Positions 9,257 through 18,022 of a stretch of DNA of 64,000 nucleotides are shown piece after piece. The notes beneath the pieces were generated by a model. The model ran no database searches, was not told the origin of the DNA, and was given only the letters and a program-made list of their open reading frames with translations. The DNA is from Alkaliflexus imshenetskii DSM 15055 (lineage in GTDB: Bacteria > Bacteroidota > Bacteroidia > Bacteroidales > Marinilabiliaceae). Position 1 is the stretch's first letter; each line of letters begins with the position of its first letter. The DNA lies in NCBI RefSeq assembly GCF_000517065.1, contig NZ_KI912105.1:1844405-1908404 (forward strand). The letters run 5' to 3'. Made by a program: the position numbers and the translations under genes.

Positions 9257-10454
9257 CCCTTACGGGATACCACGCAGCCAGAAAACCGCTGAGCGAAACG
9301 GTGACAAAAACAGTAACAAGATCAGGCCAACGCAACACTACCGGATAGGCATCGACCACAAAATTGCCGGCGCCATGAAAGCGGATGAATCCGAACGTTT
9401 GCTGCAACCATACCAGTAGAGAGCCAAGAAGCAACCCCCCTGCCATGCCAGCAAGGGAAATAAGCCATCCCTCAAATAGAAATATCCGGTTGATAAGTTG
9501 CCGGTCAGCACCCATACTCCGCAAGGTGCCGATGCTCTCTCTCTTCTCAAAAATCAACATCGACAGGGTGCCAATTACATTGAAGATGGCGATGAGCAAT
9601 ATAAAGGAAAGTATGAGGTAGGCCATTAGCTTTTCTACTTTCATCATGCGGAAGAATGTCTCATGCTGTTCTTCACGGTTACGAACCCGAAAGTCGTTGC
9701 CAAGCAGCTTTGAAACAGCCTGTTTGACACTCTCAACTTTGCGTCCATCAGCTATTTTAATTCCCATCCACGAAAATGTGGATGCATCGTAATCAAACAA
9801 ATCCCTTGCCTGATCGATGTGTGTAATGGTATATGCAGCATCGTAATCCAGCTGGCTTACCATATAAATGCCTGATGGTTGTAAATATCTGCTTCGAAAA
9901 GATTGATCGGGGCGCGCCGGATTGATGCGTCCGGTACGCTCGGGTGCATAAATCATGAGGGGTGTCACAAAATTGAGCCGAACGCCCAATTGGTCAGCCA
10001 GTGCATAACCCATTACGCCTTCGTACATACCATGATACATTAACCTGAACTGACCATCCACAATGATGGAATCAATTGAAGATACACGATTAAACAGAGA
10101 ATCAACACCCATGATACGCCCTGGCACCTGTCGCTTTCCAAACCTGAACAACACATGATCTTCCACTACTCCGGTTATGGCATCAACGCCTTCGATGGCA
10201 ACAAGTGAAGAGTAATCCAGCGAATCGATGCTAAACACCTTACCACGAAGGGGTTCGATTTTCAAATCCGGATCAAATGAACTGTACAGAGAACCTATAA
10301 GCCCATGCAAACCATTAAAAACCGACAACACAACCAGCAAGCCCAGCGAGCCGGTAAGCACCCCTGACACAGATATCCAGGAGATGATATTGATTATGTT
10401 CTGGCTCTTTTTGGCGAAGAGGTATCTGATGGCAATCTGAAGAGACAGTTTCAT
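9216..10454 (-). CDS. LolC/LolE-type ABC transporter permease (FtsX fold)
   Basis: The 412-residue protein has one N-terminal membrane helix (about residues 20-45), a large periplasmic MacB/LolC-like domain and three C-terminal helices, the normal layout of lipoprotein-releasing permeases. The signature KMEKLMAYLILSFI-like region and the cytoplasmic coupling helix EKRESIGTLRSMG are present. I start at the ATG before KLSLQIAIRYLFAKK; an upstream in-frame extension has no matching family sequence. Bacteroidota often place this permease near rbfA, as here, without an adjacent ATPase gene. The function in lipoprotein release is inferred from the family. Confidence 0.88.
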   Translation of the reverse strand: MKLSLQIAIRYLFAKKSQNIINIISWISVSGVLTGSLGLLVVLSVFNGLHGLIGSLYSSFDPDLKIEPLRGKVFSIDSLDYSSLVAIEGVDAITGVVEDHVLFRFGKRQVPGRIMGVDSLFNRVSSIDSIIVDGQFRLMYHGMYEGVMGYALADQLGVRLNFVTPLMIYAPERTGRINPARPDQSFRSRYLQPSGIYMVSQLDYDAAYTITHIDQARDLFDYDASTFSWMGIKIADGRKVESVKQAVSKLLGNDFRVRNREEQHETFFRMMKVEKLMAYLILSFILLIAIFNVIGTLSMLIFEKRESIGTLRSMGADRQLINRIFLFEGWLISLAGMAGGLLLGSLLVWLQQTFGFIRFHGAGNFVVDAYPVVLRWPDLVTVFVTVSLSGFLAAWYPVRVIVRRYFQELGDK

Positions 10455-10626
10455 TTGTGTCGGTATTTTGTTATTTGCTAAAAATAGAATCCGAATCGAT
10501 GCAAGGAAACCACTTAACACTCTCTTTTATATCGATATAAAATAAATCACTCTTTGCCACATGCCTATAGCCGCATGAAGTAAAACTGCGATGAACACAT
10601 CTGCATGCCCAGAATCGGTAACCGTT

Positions 10627-11445
10627 TTACCTTATGGCTTTCACCATCAATCCGGTACCTGAGGTATGTATTTGCATCACATCCAAATAGTTTAAAATGA
10701 ACGTTACCGGAAAGGTGATGAAATAATAGAAAGGCAACAGCAAGAAAAACAGTTTGCTTTTATTAAGCAGGATGATGGGGATTTTCATGGAGAGCTTCCA
10801 TGCCATGCTTCCGGGCTTTCCGTAGGTATATAGGGCCTCCACGTGGTTAAACCCTGCTTTAAATAGCTTTACGCGGATGTCTTCAATATTGTATCCGTCG
10901 CGCACATGTTCGTCGATAAAACCAGTAGCACCTTCCCCATCATGGTGATGTGTGTCTGAACCTCCCTTGTCAGATGGGGTTGATATTAAAAGCATACCGC
11001 CGGGCTTAAGCGATTTGCAGAGATTCCGCATCACCAATTCATCCTCGGCAATGTGCTCCATTACGTCGACCGACAACACTAGGTCGTATGTTTCAGGTTC
11101 GAGAAATTGGGTTAGGTCAGCTTCACGAAATTTCACGCGATGGCCAAGTTTCAGTTGCTCAAAAAACTGATTGCAATCGTCGATTTGCTCCTGTTTCACA
11201 TCCACGCCAACCACATGAAATGACTCATGTATGCGCGCCATTCGCCACACATACTGACCAAAACCCGAACCGGCATCTAAAATGGCAGCACCCTTGGGGG
11301 CCGATTTTTTCCATAACCTCAGTTCGCGTCGGATGTGCCAGCTACGAAGCAGTAAGAGATCCAAAAGTCTGTAAAACAAGATACGCAAAAACGGGTTGCG
11401 ATTAAAAACACTCCCCAAAGCCCGCTTGATAGGATCATACTGCAT
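10627..11445 (-). CDS. Class I SAM-dependent methyltransferase
   Basis: The 272-residue product carries the SAM-binding loop ILDAGSGFGQYVWRMA, the acidic residue motif VVGVDVKQ, and motif IV/post-motif DLVLSVDVMEHIAEDE followed by LKPGGMLLISTPSDKGG. The C-terminal third has two hydrophobic segments (IPIILLNKSKLFFLLLPFYYF..VTFILNYL), unusual for a soluble methyltransferase and suggesting membrane contact or a lipid substrate. It starts 4 bases after the rbfA stop codon, so the two are almost surely co-transcribed. The substrate is not predictable. Confidence 0.85.
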   Translation of the reverse strand: MQYDPIKRALGSVFNRNPFLRILFYRLLDLLLLRSWHIRRELRLWKKSAPKGAAILDAGSGFGQYVWRMARIHESFHVVGVDVKQEQIDDCNQFFEQLKLGHRVKFREADLTQFLEPETYDLVLSVDVMEHIAEDELVMRNLCKSLKPGGMLLISTPSDKGGSDTHHHDGEGATGFIDEHVRDGYNIEDIRVKLFKAGFNHVEALYTYGKPGSMAWKLSMKIPIILLNKSKLFFLLLPFYYFITFPVTFILNYLDVMQIHTSGTGLMVKAIR

Positions 11446-11449
11446 AGGG

Positions 11450-11788
11450 CTAATCCTTTAAGAGGTTATCCAGCCTCTCAACATAATCCAGACTGTCGTC
11501 GATATAAAACTGAAGTTCCGGGATGATGCGTAACTGTTTGCCAACCCTTTGTCCGAGCATAAACCGAATGGTAGAATTGTTCTGGGAAATATTTTTAAAA
11601 ACCTCATCCTTATGTTCGGTTGGAAAGATGCTGAGATAAACCTTCACATTCCCCATATCGGGCGATACTCTTGCATTGGTAACACTCACCATTGTACCCA
11701 TCACTATTTCACGCACTTCGCGCTGAAATATCTCACTCATCTCCTTTTGGATAAGCCTCCCTATCTTTTTTTGTCGTGTAGAATCCAT
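11450..11788 (-). CDS. rbfA: Ribosome-binding factor A
   Basis: The 112-residue product matches RbfA, a small KH-fold protein that helps mature the 30S subunit and the 5' end of 16S rRNA. Typical elements are STRQKKIGRLIQKEMSEIF at the N-terminus, VSVTNARVSPDMGNVKVYLSIF, and the C-terminal RIIPELQFYIDDSLDYVERLDNLL. I start at the ATG giving MDSTRQKK; an upstream in-frame reading adds 27 residues without family similarity. It heads the leftward group with the methyltransferase and the permease. Confidence 0.95.
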   Translation of the reverse strand: MDSTRQKKIGRLIQKEMSEIFQREVREIVMGTMVSVTNARVSPDMGNVKVYLSIFPTEHKDEVFKNISQNNSTIRFMLGQRVGKQLRIIPELQFYIDDSLDYVERLDNLLKD

Positions 11789-11893
11789 ACAGTTATCTGT
11801 TTTAACCTGCGAAATTACTGTTTTTCCATGGAATATACACGTTTTCGTGCATATAGCGACGTATGACAATCTGATAATGCGAAAAAACCAATA

Positions 11894-12334
11894 TTAACGG
11901 GCTTTAGCATTCTCAAAGCCAATCATCCAGTTAATCCCAAACTTGTCGGTAAACATGCCAAAATAGTCACCCCAGAAAACCATTTCCATTGGCATGGTAA
12001 CTTTTCCTCCTGCCGATAGCTCTTTGAATACCCTGTCGGCCTCTTCACGGCTTTCGACACTCACTGAGATAGAAAAATTGTTGCCCACAATGAACCCTGG
12101 AGCCCAATCATTACCGGTATCACTGCCCATCAATATAGTCTCTTTGCTAATGGGTAATGAGATGTGTAAAATTTGGTTCATCATCTCTTCAGGCATTGGA
12201 GGCATCCCTTCCTGAAGCGGCATATCCTTAAATCTGCTTAGATAAGAAAACTCTCCACCAAACACCGATTGGTAGAACAGGAAAGCTGCTTCACAGTTTC
12301 CAAGAAAATTGAGGTAAACGTTAACTGTTTTCAT
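11894..12334 (-). CDS. PhnB/YjdN-type VOC family protein
   Basis: The 146-residue product has the features of the PhnB-like branch of the vicinal oxygen chelate (glyoxalase/bleomycin-resistance) superfamily: VYLNFLGNCEAAFLFYQSVFGGEF at the start and FWGDYFGMFTDKFGINWMI at the end. Members of this branch are mostly uncharacterised. It is read toward rbfA but with a 105-base gap and probably its own promoter. Confidence 0.85.
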   Translation of the reverse strand: MKTVNVYLNFLGNCEAAFLFYQSVFGGEFSYLSRFKDMPLQEGMPPMPEEMMNQILHISLPISKETILMGSDTGNDWAPGFIVGNNFSISVSVESREEADRVFKELSAGGKVTMPMEMVFWGDYFGMFTDKFGINWMIGFENAKAR

Positions 12335-12382
12335 TTGTATAATCTGTTTTAATCATTGATCCCATGAAACTCAAAAGAGAGT

Positions 12383-12889
12383 CTATTTGTTGAACAATGC
12401 CCATGCAGGACATCCGGCATCTTTTTGGTGACAAAATTTACAGGTTAACTCCTTTCTTACGATACCACTTACTGTTGTAGAAAGTACCAGGAGTAATAGC
12501 AATGAAACAATCAGTAAAGTATCAGGATTAAAAGGCAGCATTACAATACCTGAGATAAAAGGGATTGCAGGAACCAGCAAATCAGGTATCATCTGCTTCC
12601 ATGTAAAAGTATCCTTACAAAATTGCGATTGTTTTCCGCTTTTAAACAACAAGGCGCTCAATCGTCCTTTCCCGAACGCACATCTCTTGTTCCAATAGTA
12701 GCACTTTGTGCAATGCAGTTTCAACAACCTGAATTCCAATACAAACACATAAGCAACATAGGGTATTGCCAAATGCCAGGTAATGCGACTAAGAATGTAC
12801 ACTCCTAACGCATAAATAATAATCGAATGCATATTGGTAATTACAACAATCCATACCGGATAATTGTCATGGTGACGAAGCATGGTCAT
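12383..12889 (-). CDS. Cysteine-rich integral membrane protein of unknown function
   Basis: I do not recognise a characterised relative. From the preferred start (MTMLRHHDNYP) the protein is 168 residues; an ATG 11 codons upstream is also possible. It has about four membrane helices in two pairs. Between the pairs lies CTKCYYWNKRC followed by AFGKGRLSALLF, and after the last helix CKFCHQKDAGCPA. The two clusters of three cysteines would both face the same side and look suited to binding a metal or forming a redox centre; this is inference. The stop lies about 50 bases above the VOC gene start, so they may be co-transcribed. Confidence 0.7.
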   Translation of the reverse strand: MTMLRHHDNYPVWIVVITNMHSIIIYALGVYILSRITWHLAIPYVAYVFVLEFRLLKLHCTKCYYWNKRCAFGKGRLSALLFKSGKQSQFCKDTFTWKQMIPDLLVPAIPFISGIVMLPFNPDTLLIVSLLLLLVLSTTVSGIVRKELTCKFCHQKDAGCPAWALFNK

Positions 12890-13206
12890 ACTGTCGCATT
12901 GATAAACGGTATTCGAAAACATTTGCCAGGCGAACGATCACACAGCAAAGGCAACCACCACCTCAAATCATTATTCACAACAAGTTATTGAAAAATATTC
13001 CGAAAAAAAACCAAGCCGTAAATTTTTCGAAATAGCAGAATCAAAGATTTCCATTACGCAAGCCATCTGGTTCAAATTTTTAGGTTCATTTTACATTGAC
13101 CCTTGTACCATTCCATCACAAAACAAAAAAACACAATAGAGACATGCGTCGTATATTCCTCATTTTAAATTACCTACAAAAAAATTTTCACAAAAACCGA
13201 AAAAAA
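12890..13206. other. Divergent AT-rich intergenic region
   Basis: This region lies between the leftward cysteine-rich membrane protein gene and the rightward PadR operon. It is AT-rich with several poly-A runs. I found no convincing coding frame. The control elements of the PadR operon begin at its right edge. Confidence 0.5.
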
Positions 13207-13233
13207 TTAGTACTTTGTATTGCATAGTACTAA
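13207..13233. promoter_or_regulatory. Candidate PadR operator (7-bp inverted repeat)
   Basis: TTAGTAC and GTACTAA are perfect inverted arms separated by 13 bases, centred near 13220. The repeat overlaps the -33 region (TTGC at 13220-13223) that pairs with the -7 box at 13244-13251. PadR proteins are dimeric winged-helix repressors that commonly control their own operon, so autoregulation through this site is a reasonable inference. Confidence 0.55.
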
Positions 13234-13243
13234 AATATCTTCA

Positions 13244-13251
13244 TATATTTG
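13244..13251 (+). promoter_or_regulatory. -7 box of the PadR-PspC operon
   Basis: TATATTTG matches TAnnTTTG, with TTGC 20 bases upstream as a possible -33 element. The implied start leaves roughly 135 bases before the first small ORF. Confidence 0.6.
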
Positions 13252-13394
13252 CATTGCCAACAACAGTGTATAGAAAGGTAATCTATAATCAGAAGTATCG
13301 AACCGAGAAACAAGAACCGGCTGACCAAGCAATCTGACATGAATAAAGTTGAATTTGCCGTTGGTAATACAAAAAAGATTTTAAACAGGGCACG

Positions 13395-13661
13395 ATGAAA
13401 AAACTAACCATAACAATTTTACGAAACCAGGTGGCCATGCTAACTGCTATTGCGTTAACAGCTATCCTGATGCAATCGGGACACGGCACACTAAATGATT
13501 GCTGTAACGATTTTGCAGACAAAATGGTGACAACAGAGAAGGTTGAAGTTACAAACAATGACACCATACCAACAAGCGACAATCAGGAGCAAAATAAAAC
13601 AACGGGAACAAAATTATTACCTGCCATTTCGATAGGCAGGGTACCATCAATAATACTATAA
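13395..13661 (+). CDS. Small secreted or membrane-anchored hypothetical protein ahead of PadR
   Basis: This 88-residue ORF is in the same direction as the PadR operon, starts after its promoter and ends 19 bases before the PadR start. It has a hydrophobic N-terminal helix (AMLTAIALTAILMQS) preceded by lysine and arginine, then a polar Asn/Thr-rich tail. A CC pair follows the helix. No family is recognised. Position and composition favour a real gene, but an ORF of this size could arise by chance. Confidence 0.5.
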   Translation: MKKLTITILRNQVAMLTAIALTAILMQSGHGTLNDCCNDFADKMVTTEKVEVTNNDTIPTSDNQEQNKTTGTKLLPAISIGRVPSIIL

Positions 13662-13680
13662 AACACTTAAATTTACAGAT

Positions 13681-14019
13681 ATGAAGTTGGAAAATGCAAA
13701 AGCGCAAATGCGTAAGGGTGTTTTGGAATATTGCATTCTTTCCATCCTTTCGGGAAATGATGCCTATGCATCAGACATCATCAATGAGCTTAAAATGGCA
13801 CAGATGATTGTTGTCGAAGGGACATTATACCCTTTGCTCACACGGCTTAAAAATGCCGAACTGCTCAGCTATCGCTGGGAAGAGTCAACCCAGGGGCCAC
13901 CCCGCAAATACTATGAACTGACCGACAAAGGCCGGGACTTTTTGAAAGAACTGGATCTCTCCTGGGCCGAACTGGTTGATGCCGTAAAGTTAATTCACGA
14001 TAAAAGCCAACAAAAATGA
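13681..14019 (+). CDS. PadR-family transcriptional regulator
   Basis: The 112-residue product is a typical short PadR: RKGVLEYCILSILSGNDAYASDIINEL, then VVEGTLYPLLTRLKNAELLSYRWEESTQGPPRKYYELTDKGRDFL, the winged helix with its conserved GPPRKYY wing. It probably represses the operon through the upstream inverted repeat. Its stop overlaps the start of the next gene as ATGA, so the two are translationally coupled. Confidence 0.95.
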   Translation: MKLENAKAQMRKGVLEYCILSILSGNDAYASDIINELKMAQMIVVEGTLYPLLTRLKNAELLSYRWEESTQGPPRKYYELTDKGRDFLKELDLSWAELVDAVKLIHDKSQQK

Positions 14020-14966
14020 AGAAGACAATATCCATCAACATTGCTGCAACCGCCTTCTACATTGATGAGGATGCATACGAAAGACTGCAACAGTACCTTA
14101 AAAAACTGGAAGCATGGTTTAATGGCAAAGAGGGCGGCCAGGAAATCATCACCGACATTGAAAACCGATTGAGTGAGCTCTTTTCTCAACGCATCAACCC
14201 CAAAACAGGTGTGATCACGGTAGCCATGGCCGAAGAGGTTATCTCCATTATGGGTCAACCTGAAGATTTTTCGCCACAAGCAGGCGCTGAGCCAGAGGAT
14301 TCAACCGAAGCGGGTGAAAAAGAGACATATCAGAATTACGCACGCCGTCGCCGCTTATACCGCGACCTCGACAACAAGGTGCTTGGGGGTGTATGTTCCG
14401 GTATTGCTGCCTATTTCAACATTGATCCGGTTTTGGTGCGGGTGATCTTTGCAATTCTGCCGTTTCTCAGTTTTGGTGTAATCATCCCAATCTACATCAT
14501 TCTATGGATTGCCATGCCTGCTGCCATCACCGCAGCCCAAAAACTTGAAATGCGTGGCGAAAACATCAATGTGTCGAACATCGAAAAGGTTATAAAAGAG
14601 CAGTATCACAATGTGAAAGACAAGTTTGAAAATTTCACAAAAAAAAACGACACACTTAACCGGATGTCCCAAAGGGACAGAAACGTGCTGATTTTTACCG
14701 CCATTCTGGTTGGCATACTGGTTCTGGGAAGAATAATCAACAATGTGACACCATTTTTGGGGATGTCTCTGGTACATTTTCCCTTTGGACACATAATATG
14801 GCCGGGGTTTTTCCCGCTGATGATAATTCTCCTTATTCTAGGACTGATTTTCCGCTCAGCCATGAAAGGATTTTTAATTGCCATCCTGATACTGTTCGTG
14901 CTCACACTGTTTTTAAAAATAACAGGGTTTGCAGCAGGATTTCCCTGGATGATAACTTGTTGGTAA
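14016..14966 (+). CDS. PspC domain membrane protein (first copy)
   Basis: The 316-residue protein begins with a soluble region (KKTISINIAATAFYIDEDAYERLQQYL) that includes a helical bundle with an IENRLSELF motif. A PspC domain follows near residues 108-165, with RLYRDLDNKVLGGVCSGIAAYFNIDP, ending in hydrophobic helices. Two to three further helices lie at the C-terminus. PspC proteins belong to envelope-stress responses; the function in Bacteroidota is not established. It overlaps padR by 4 bases. Confidence 0.92.
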   Translation: MKKTISINIAATAFYIDEDAYERLQQYLKKLEAWFNGKEGGQEIITDIENRLSELFSQRINPKTGVITVAMAEEVISIMGQPEDFSPQAGAEPEDSTEAGEKETYQNYARRRRLYRDLDNKVLGGVCSGIAAYFNIDPVLVRVIFAILPFLSFGVIIPIYIILWIAMPAAITAAQKLEMRGENINVSNIEKVIKEQYHNVKDKFENFTKKNDTLNRMSQRDRNVLIFTAILVGILVLGRIINNVTPFLGMSLVHFPFGHIIWPGFFPLMIILLILGLIFRSAMKGFLIAILILFVLTLFLKITGFAAGFPWMITCW

Positions 14967-15033
14967 AAGCAGCGTACTTTAATTGATTATGCACTAAAAG
15001 TGGATTAACGAACCAACACAAAACCGTAACGTG

Positions 15034-16443
15034 ATGAAGAAAACCATTCATATCAACCTCTCCGGCATGGCCTTTAGAATTGAGGACGACGCTTACGACC
15101 GTCTGAAAGCCTACATGGATGCCGTAGAAGCCCGACTAGGCGCCGACGAAGCGGCGCGCGAAACACTGGATGACATAGAAGCACGCATGGCCGAGCTTTT
15201 TATTCCGGTAACGAGACAAAACGAGATTGCCGTAACACTTGCCGACGTGGAAGAAGTAATAAAAATACTCGGAGCCCCGGAAGATTACGCAACCGACACA
15301 GAACCGGACGATGATGAGCCTGTTCGCAAAAAGAAGGCTGACACACCTATTGTGGTTCCCAAACGCTTATACCGCGATCCACATTCGCGAGTGCTTGCAG
15401 GGGTTTGCAGCGGTCTGGGCGCATACTTCAACATTGACCCCATACTGTTCCGTTTACTCTTTATTCTTGGACTGTTTTATGGTATCTCCATCTTACCATA
15501 CATTATTCTCTGGATTGTGATGCCCAAGGCACTTACCATGGAGCAACGAATGCAGATGTATGGTGGCGAGCCGGCATATTCCAAAACGCGTCAGGCCTGG
15601 GCTGGAGGGCCAAAACCTGATTCGGGCATAAACAAGTTGCTTCGTGTGTTTGCCGTTATCTTCGGCATCATACTCATAGGTTTTACCTTTTTAGCCATGA
15701 TGGTCATGGCCATGTCACTGATGTTTACAAACCTCTTTGTAAGCATCTTCCCCAACAGTCCCGATTTGGGTGGTTTAATGGAGATTTTCCTTGCACCGAA
15801 CCAATCACTTCCTATTCTTATTGGATTGGCGCTTACAATTGGTATTCCTTTAATAATGATTTTCTATCTGGGACTTCATTTGGTATTCCAGTTTCGAAAG
15901 GGAGGTAAAACCATCGGTACACTCGGGCTTATTCTGTGGCTCTCCGGCATCTCCCTTTTGGCGTATGGCGGATTTAAAGTGGCTGAACTGTTCAAGTCTT
16001 ATGCCTACGTAGAGGAAACTACTATTCTGTCAGATATTGGAGGCAGCAAACTCTATCTGCAAGCTTCAGACTTTCCGGAAGTTGACTATTATCATCGCAA
16101 CAGAAACATGATAAAACTTAAAAACATGGAAGTTGCCATACGAAACGGTGATTTCTGGGTTGAAGGCCGCTCCCGAATAAGAGTAGTGAAGAATGCACCA
16201 CGCTTGGCAATTACTTTGGAGCGACAGGGTCGTGGTAAAAATGAGGCCGATGCAGAACATAACGCCTCAATGACTGAGTATTCATGGCAGCAAAAAGACT
16301 CCATCCTCCGATTGGATAAAGTATATACATTAAACCGCACGGCCAAGTTTCGGGATCAGAAACTAACGGTAAGAATTGAAGTTCCGGAAGGTACTGAAGT
16401 GGAGATAGATGAGTCGGTGCGTAAAATCGTTTATATGCGCTAA
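15034..16443 (+). CDS. PspC domain protein with C-terminal toast-rack-like domain (second copy)
   Basis: The N-terminal 165 residues parallel the preceding gene: KKTIHINLSGMAFRIEDDAYDRL, then PspC with RLYRDPHSRVLAGVCSGLGAYFNIDP. Three more membrane helices follow. A soluble, beta-rich C-terminal region of about 140 residues (from ETTILSDIGGSKLYL) resembles the toast-rack domains found fused to PspC. The two genes look like tandem paralogues. I start at the ATG at 15034 rather than the GTG just before it. A strong terminator follows. Confidence 0.9.
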   Translation: MKKTIHINLSGMAFRIEDDAYDRLKAYMDAVEARLGADEAARETLDDIEARMAELFIPVTRQNEIAVTLADVEEVIKILGAPEDYATDTEPDDDEPVRKKKADTPIVVPKRLYRDPHSRVLAGVCSGLGAYFNIDPILFRLLFILGLFYGISILPYIILWIVMPKALTMEQRMQMYGGEPAYSKTRQAWAGGPKPDSGINKLLRVFAVIFGIILIGFTFLAMMVMAMSLMFTNLFVSIFPNSPDLGGLMEIFLAPNQSLPILIGLALTIGIPLIMIFYLGLHLVFQFRKGGKTIGTLGLILWLSGISLLAYGGFKVAELFKSYAYVEETTILSDIGGSKLYLQASDFPEVDYYHRNRNMIKLKNMEVAIRNGDFWVEGRSRIRVVKNAPRLAITLERQGRGKNEADAEHNASMTEYSWQQKDSILRLDKVYTLNRTAKFRDQKLTVRIEVPEGTEVEIDESVRKIVYMR

Positions 16444-16480
16444 CCCCTTGGAGTTTAATTCCTAGACTTCACGACAAAAC

Positions 16481-16529
16481 ATCCGCAACCATGCAAAATG
16501 TAGTAACTGCCTGGTTGCGGATCTTTTTT
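16481..16529 (+). terminator. Rho-independent terminator of the PadR-PspC operon
   Basis: ATCCGCAACCA and TGGTTGCGGAT are perfect 11-base arms around a 20-base loop, followed directly by CTTTTTT. It lies 38 bases beyond the second PspC stop. Confidence 0.9.
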
Positions 16530-16626
16530 ATGAATGCCAACCGCTGTAAACTTCTCATGGTTTACACATCTGCTCCAAAAATGACCCTGGCATTGATGTG
16601 TCATGTGGTTACTTGGTTGATTATGC

Positions 16627-17868
16627 TTATTTCATCGGTTGAAACTTCAGGTAAGTAAAGCTACGCCATAACCATTCAAATGGCCCAAAGCGGAAATTAC
16701 TCAACCACCAGATGGAGAAAGGTACTTGTAAAGCAAAAATCAGAATGGTTAAAATCATACCCTGCCAGACAGTTACCTGCCCATAAAGCCCTAACCCATA
16801 GCTCTGAAACAAAAATGCCACAACAATACTCTGCAACAGATAATTTGTGAGTGCCATACGACCTACGGCAGAAAGTGAACTCAATACTTTCTTTATGTAA
16901 CCACCATTGAAAAGTAACACTATTGCAGATACGTATCCAAGCGTGAGAAGCGGCCCGCCAAAACCAATGAGCAGAGTGGAAACAACAGTGCTTGCATCCA
17001 TGCTATTCATGGAAGCGTTCATCGATAACATACCGTAGCAGAGGTTTAAGGGTATGCCAAGAAACAATCCCCACCGCATCAACTTTTTAAACAAATTTGC
17101 ATTTGAAGCCACATCCATCAGGAAGCCTTTACGTGCTGCATATTGCCCCAATAAAAACATGGCCAACACATAAGGGTAAAAGAAGAAAATGGCCGGTAAA
17201 AGCAGTTTGTACTCTTTTAATCGCATTGCCACTAAATCCCAAAACGTACCAGAAGGATAAACTTGCATGGCCTCATTGATGAGCGCTTGACTTACGGCAT
17301 CCCTTTGTTCCATCGCCAAATTTACAGCCGCTTGCCCTTCGGCACTGAATGAAGCCAAATACATCATCAACACCGAAAGCCCGGTTAATGTGGAAGGTAT
17401 GAGAATGAAGCCTACAGCCCACTTAATTAGGCTTTTATCTTTTTTCTTTCTGAAAAGCAGCATCACCAGCCCCAAAAGGCCATAAAACACCAATATATCG
17501 CCTGGCCAGAGAAACAAAACATGTGCAGCCCCAAAAAATATAAGTAATATCAAACGCCAGGCGTATAATTTTACTACTCCGGAGCCTTCGCTTACAGGTT
17601 TTTGAAGAAACAGCCAAAATCCATATCCAAACAACATGGAAAAAAGGACAAAAAACTTGCTTTCGAACAACGCATGAATAATAAATGAAGCCGCACGATC
17701 GGGCGGTGTGTCCCACAATACTTCGGGCGAAAAGGAGAATGCGACAGGGGCATTCATCCACTGCATATTAACCATTAATATGCCAAAAATGGCAAAACCC
17801 CGTAATGTATCAAGAATGGCAATACGTTGCGCGGGTGCTGTTGGTGAAAGGGTTGGTTTCATAGTCAT
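16627..17868 (-). CDS. DUF418 family membrane protein
   Basis: The 413-residue protein has roughly ten membrane helices. The N-terminal RIAILDTLRGFAIFGILMVN and the C-terminal block with MALTNYLLQSIV and FGPFEWLWRSFTYL are the diagnostic ends of the DUF418 (YeiB-like) family, which is related to membrane acyltransferases. A transport or acyl-transfer role has been suggested for the family but not shown. It stands alone, convergent to the PspC operon. Confidence 0.9.
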   Translation of the reverse strand: MTMKPTLSPTAPAQRIAILDTLRGFAIFGILMVNMQWMNAPVAFSFSPEVLWDTPPDRAASFIIHALFESKFFVLFSMLFGYGFWLFLQKPVSEGSGVVKLYAWRLILLIFFGAAHVLFLWPGDILVFYGLLGLVMLLFRKKKDKSLIKWAVGFILIPSTLTGLSVLMMYLASFSAEGQAAVNLAMEQRDAVSQALINEAMQVYPSGTFWDLVAMRLKEYKLLLPAIFFFYPYVLAMFLLGQYAARKGFLMDVASNANLFKKLMRWGLFLGIPLNLCYGMLSMNASMNSMDASTVVSTLLIGFGGPLLTLGYVSAIVLLFNGGYIKKVLSSLSAVGRMALTNYLLQSIVVAFLFQSYGLGLYGQVTVWQGMILTILIFALQVPFSIWWLSNFRFGPFEWLWRSFTYLKFQPMK

Positions 17869-18022
17869 AATCCTTAAATATTTATTTATTGATAAAAATG
17901 GGAAATCCAGAAATGAGGTCGAATTATCAGCGAATCTCCATTCAAAACGTTAAGATGTTGATATAAACCTTTTGGACGTGCTATACCCGCCATCATTGCA
18001 TACAATTAAGCGCAGTTTTTCT

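Noticed and set aside
14016-16443. Tandem PspC genes considered as a recent duplication artefact
   Set aside because: The two proteins differ in length, C-terminal domain and most residues, so they are diverged paralogues rather than a duplicated assembly segment.
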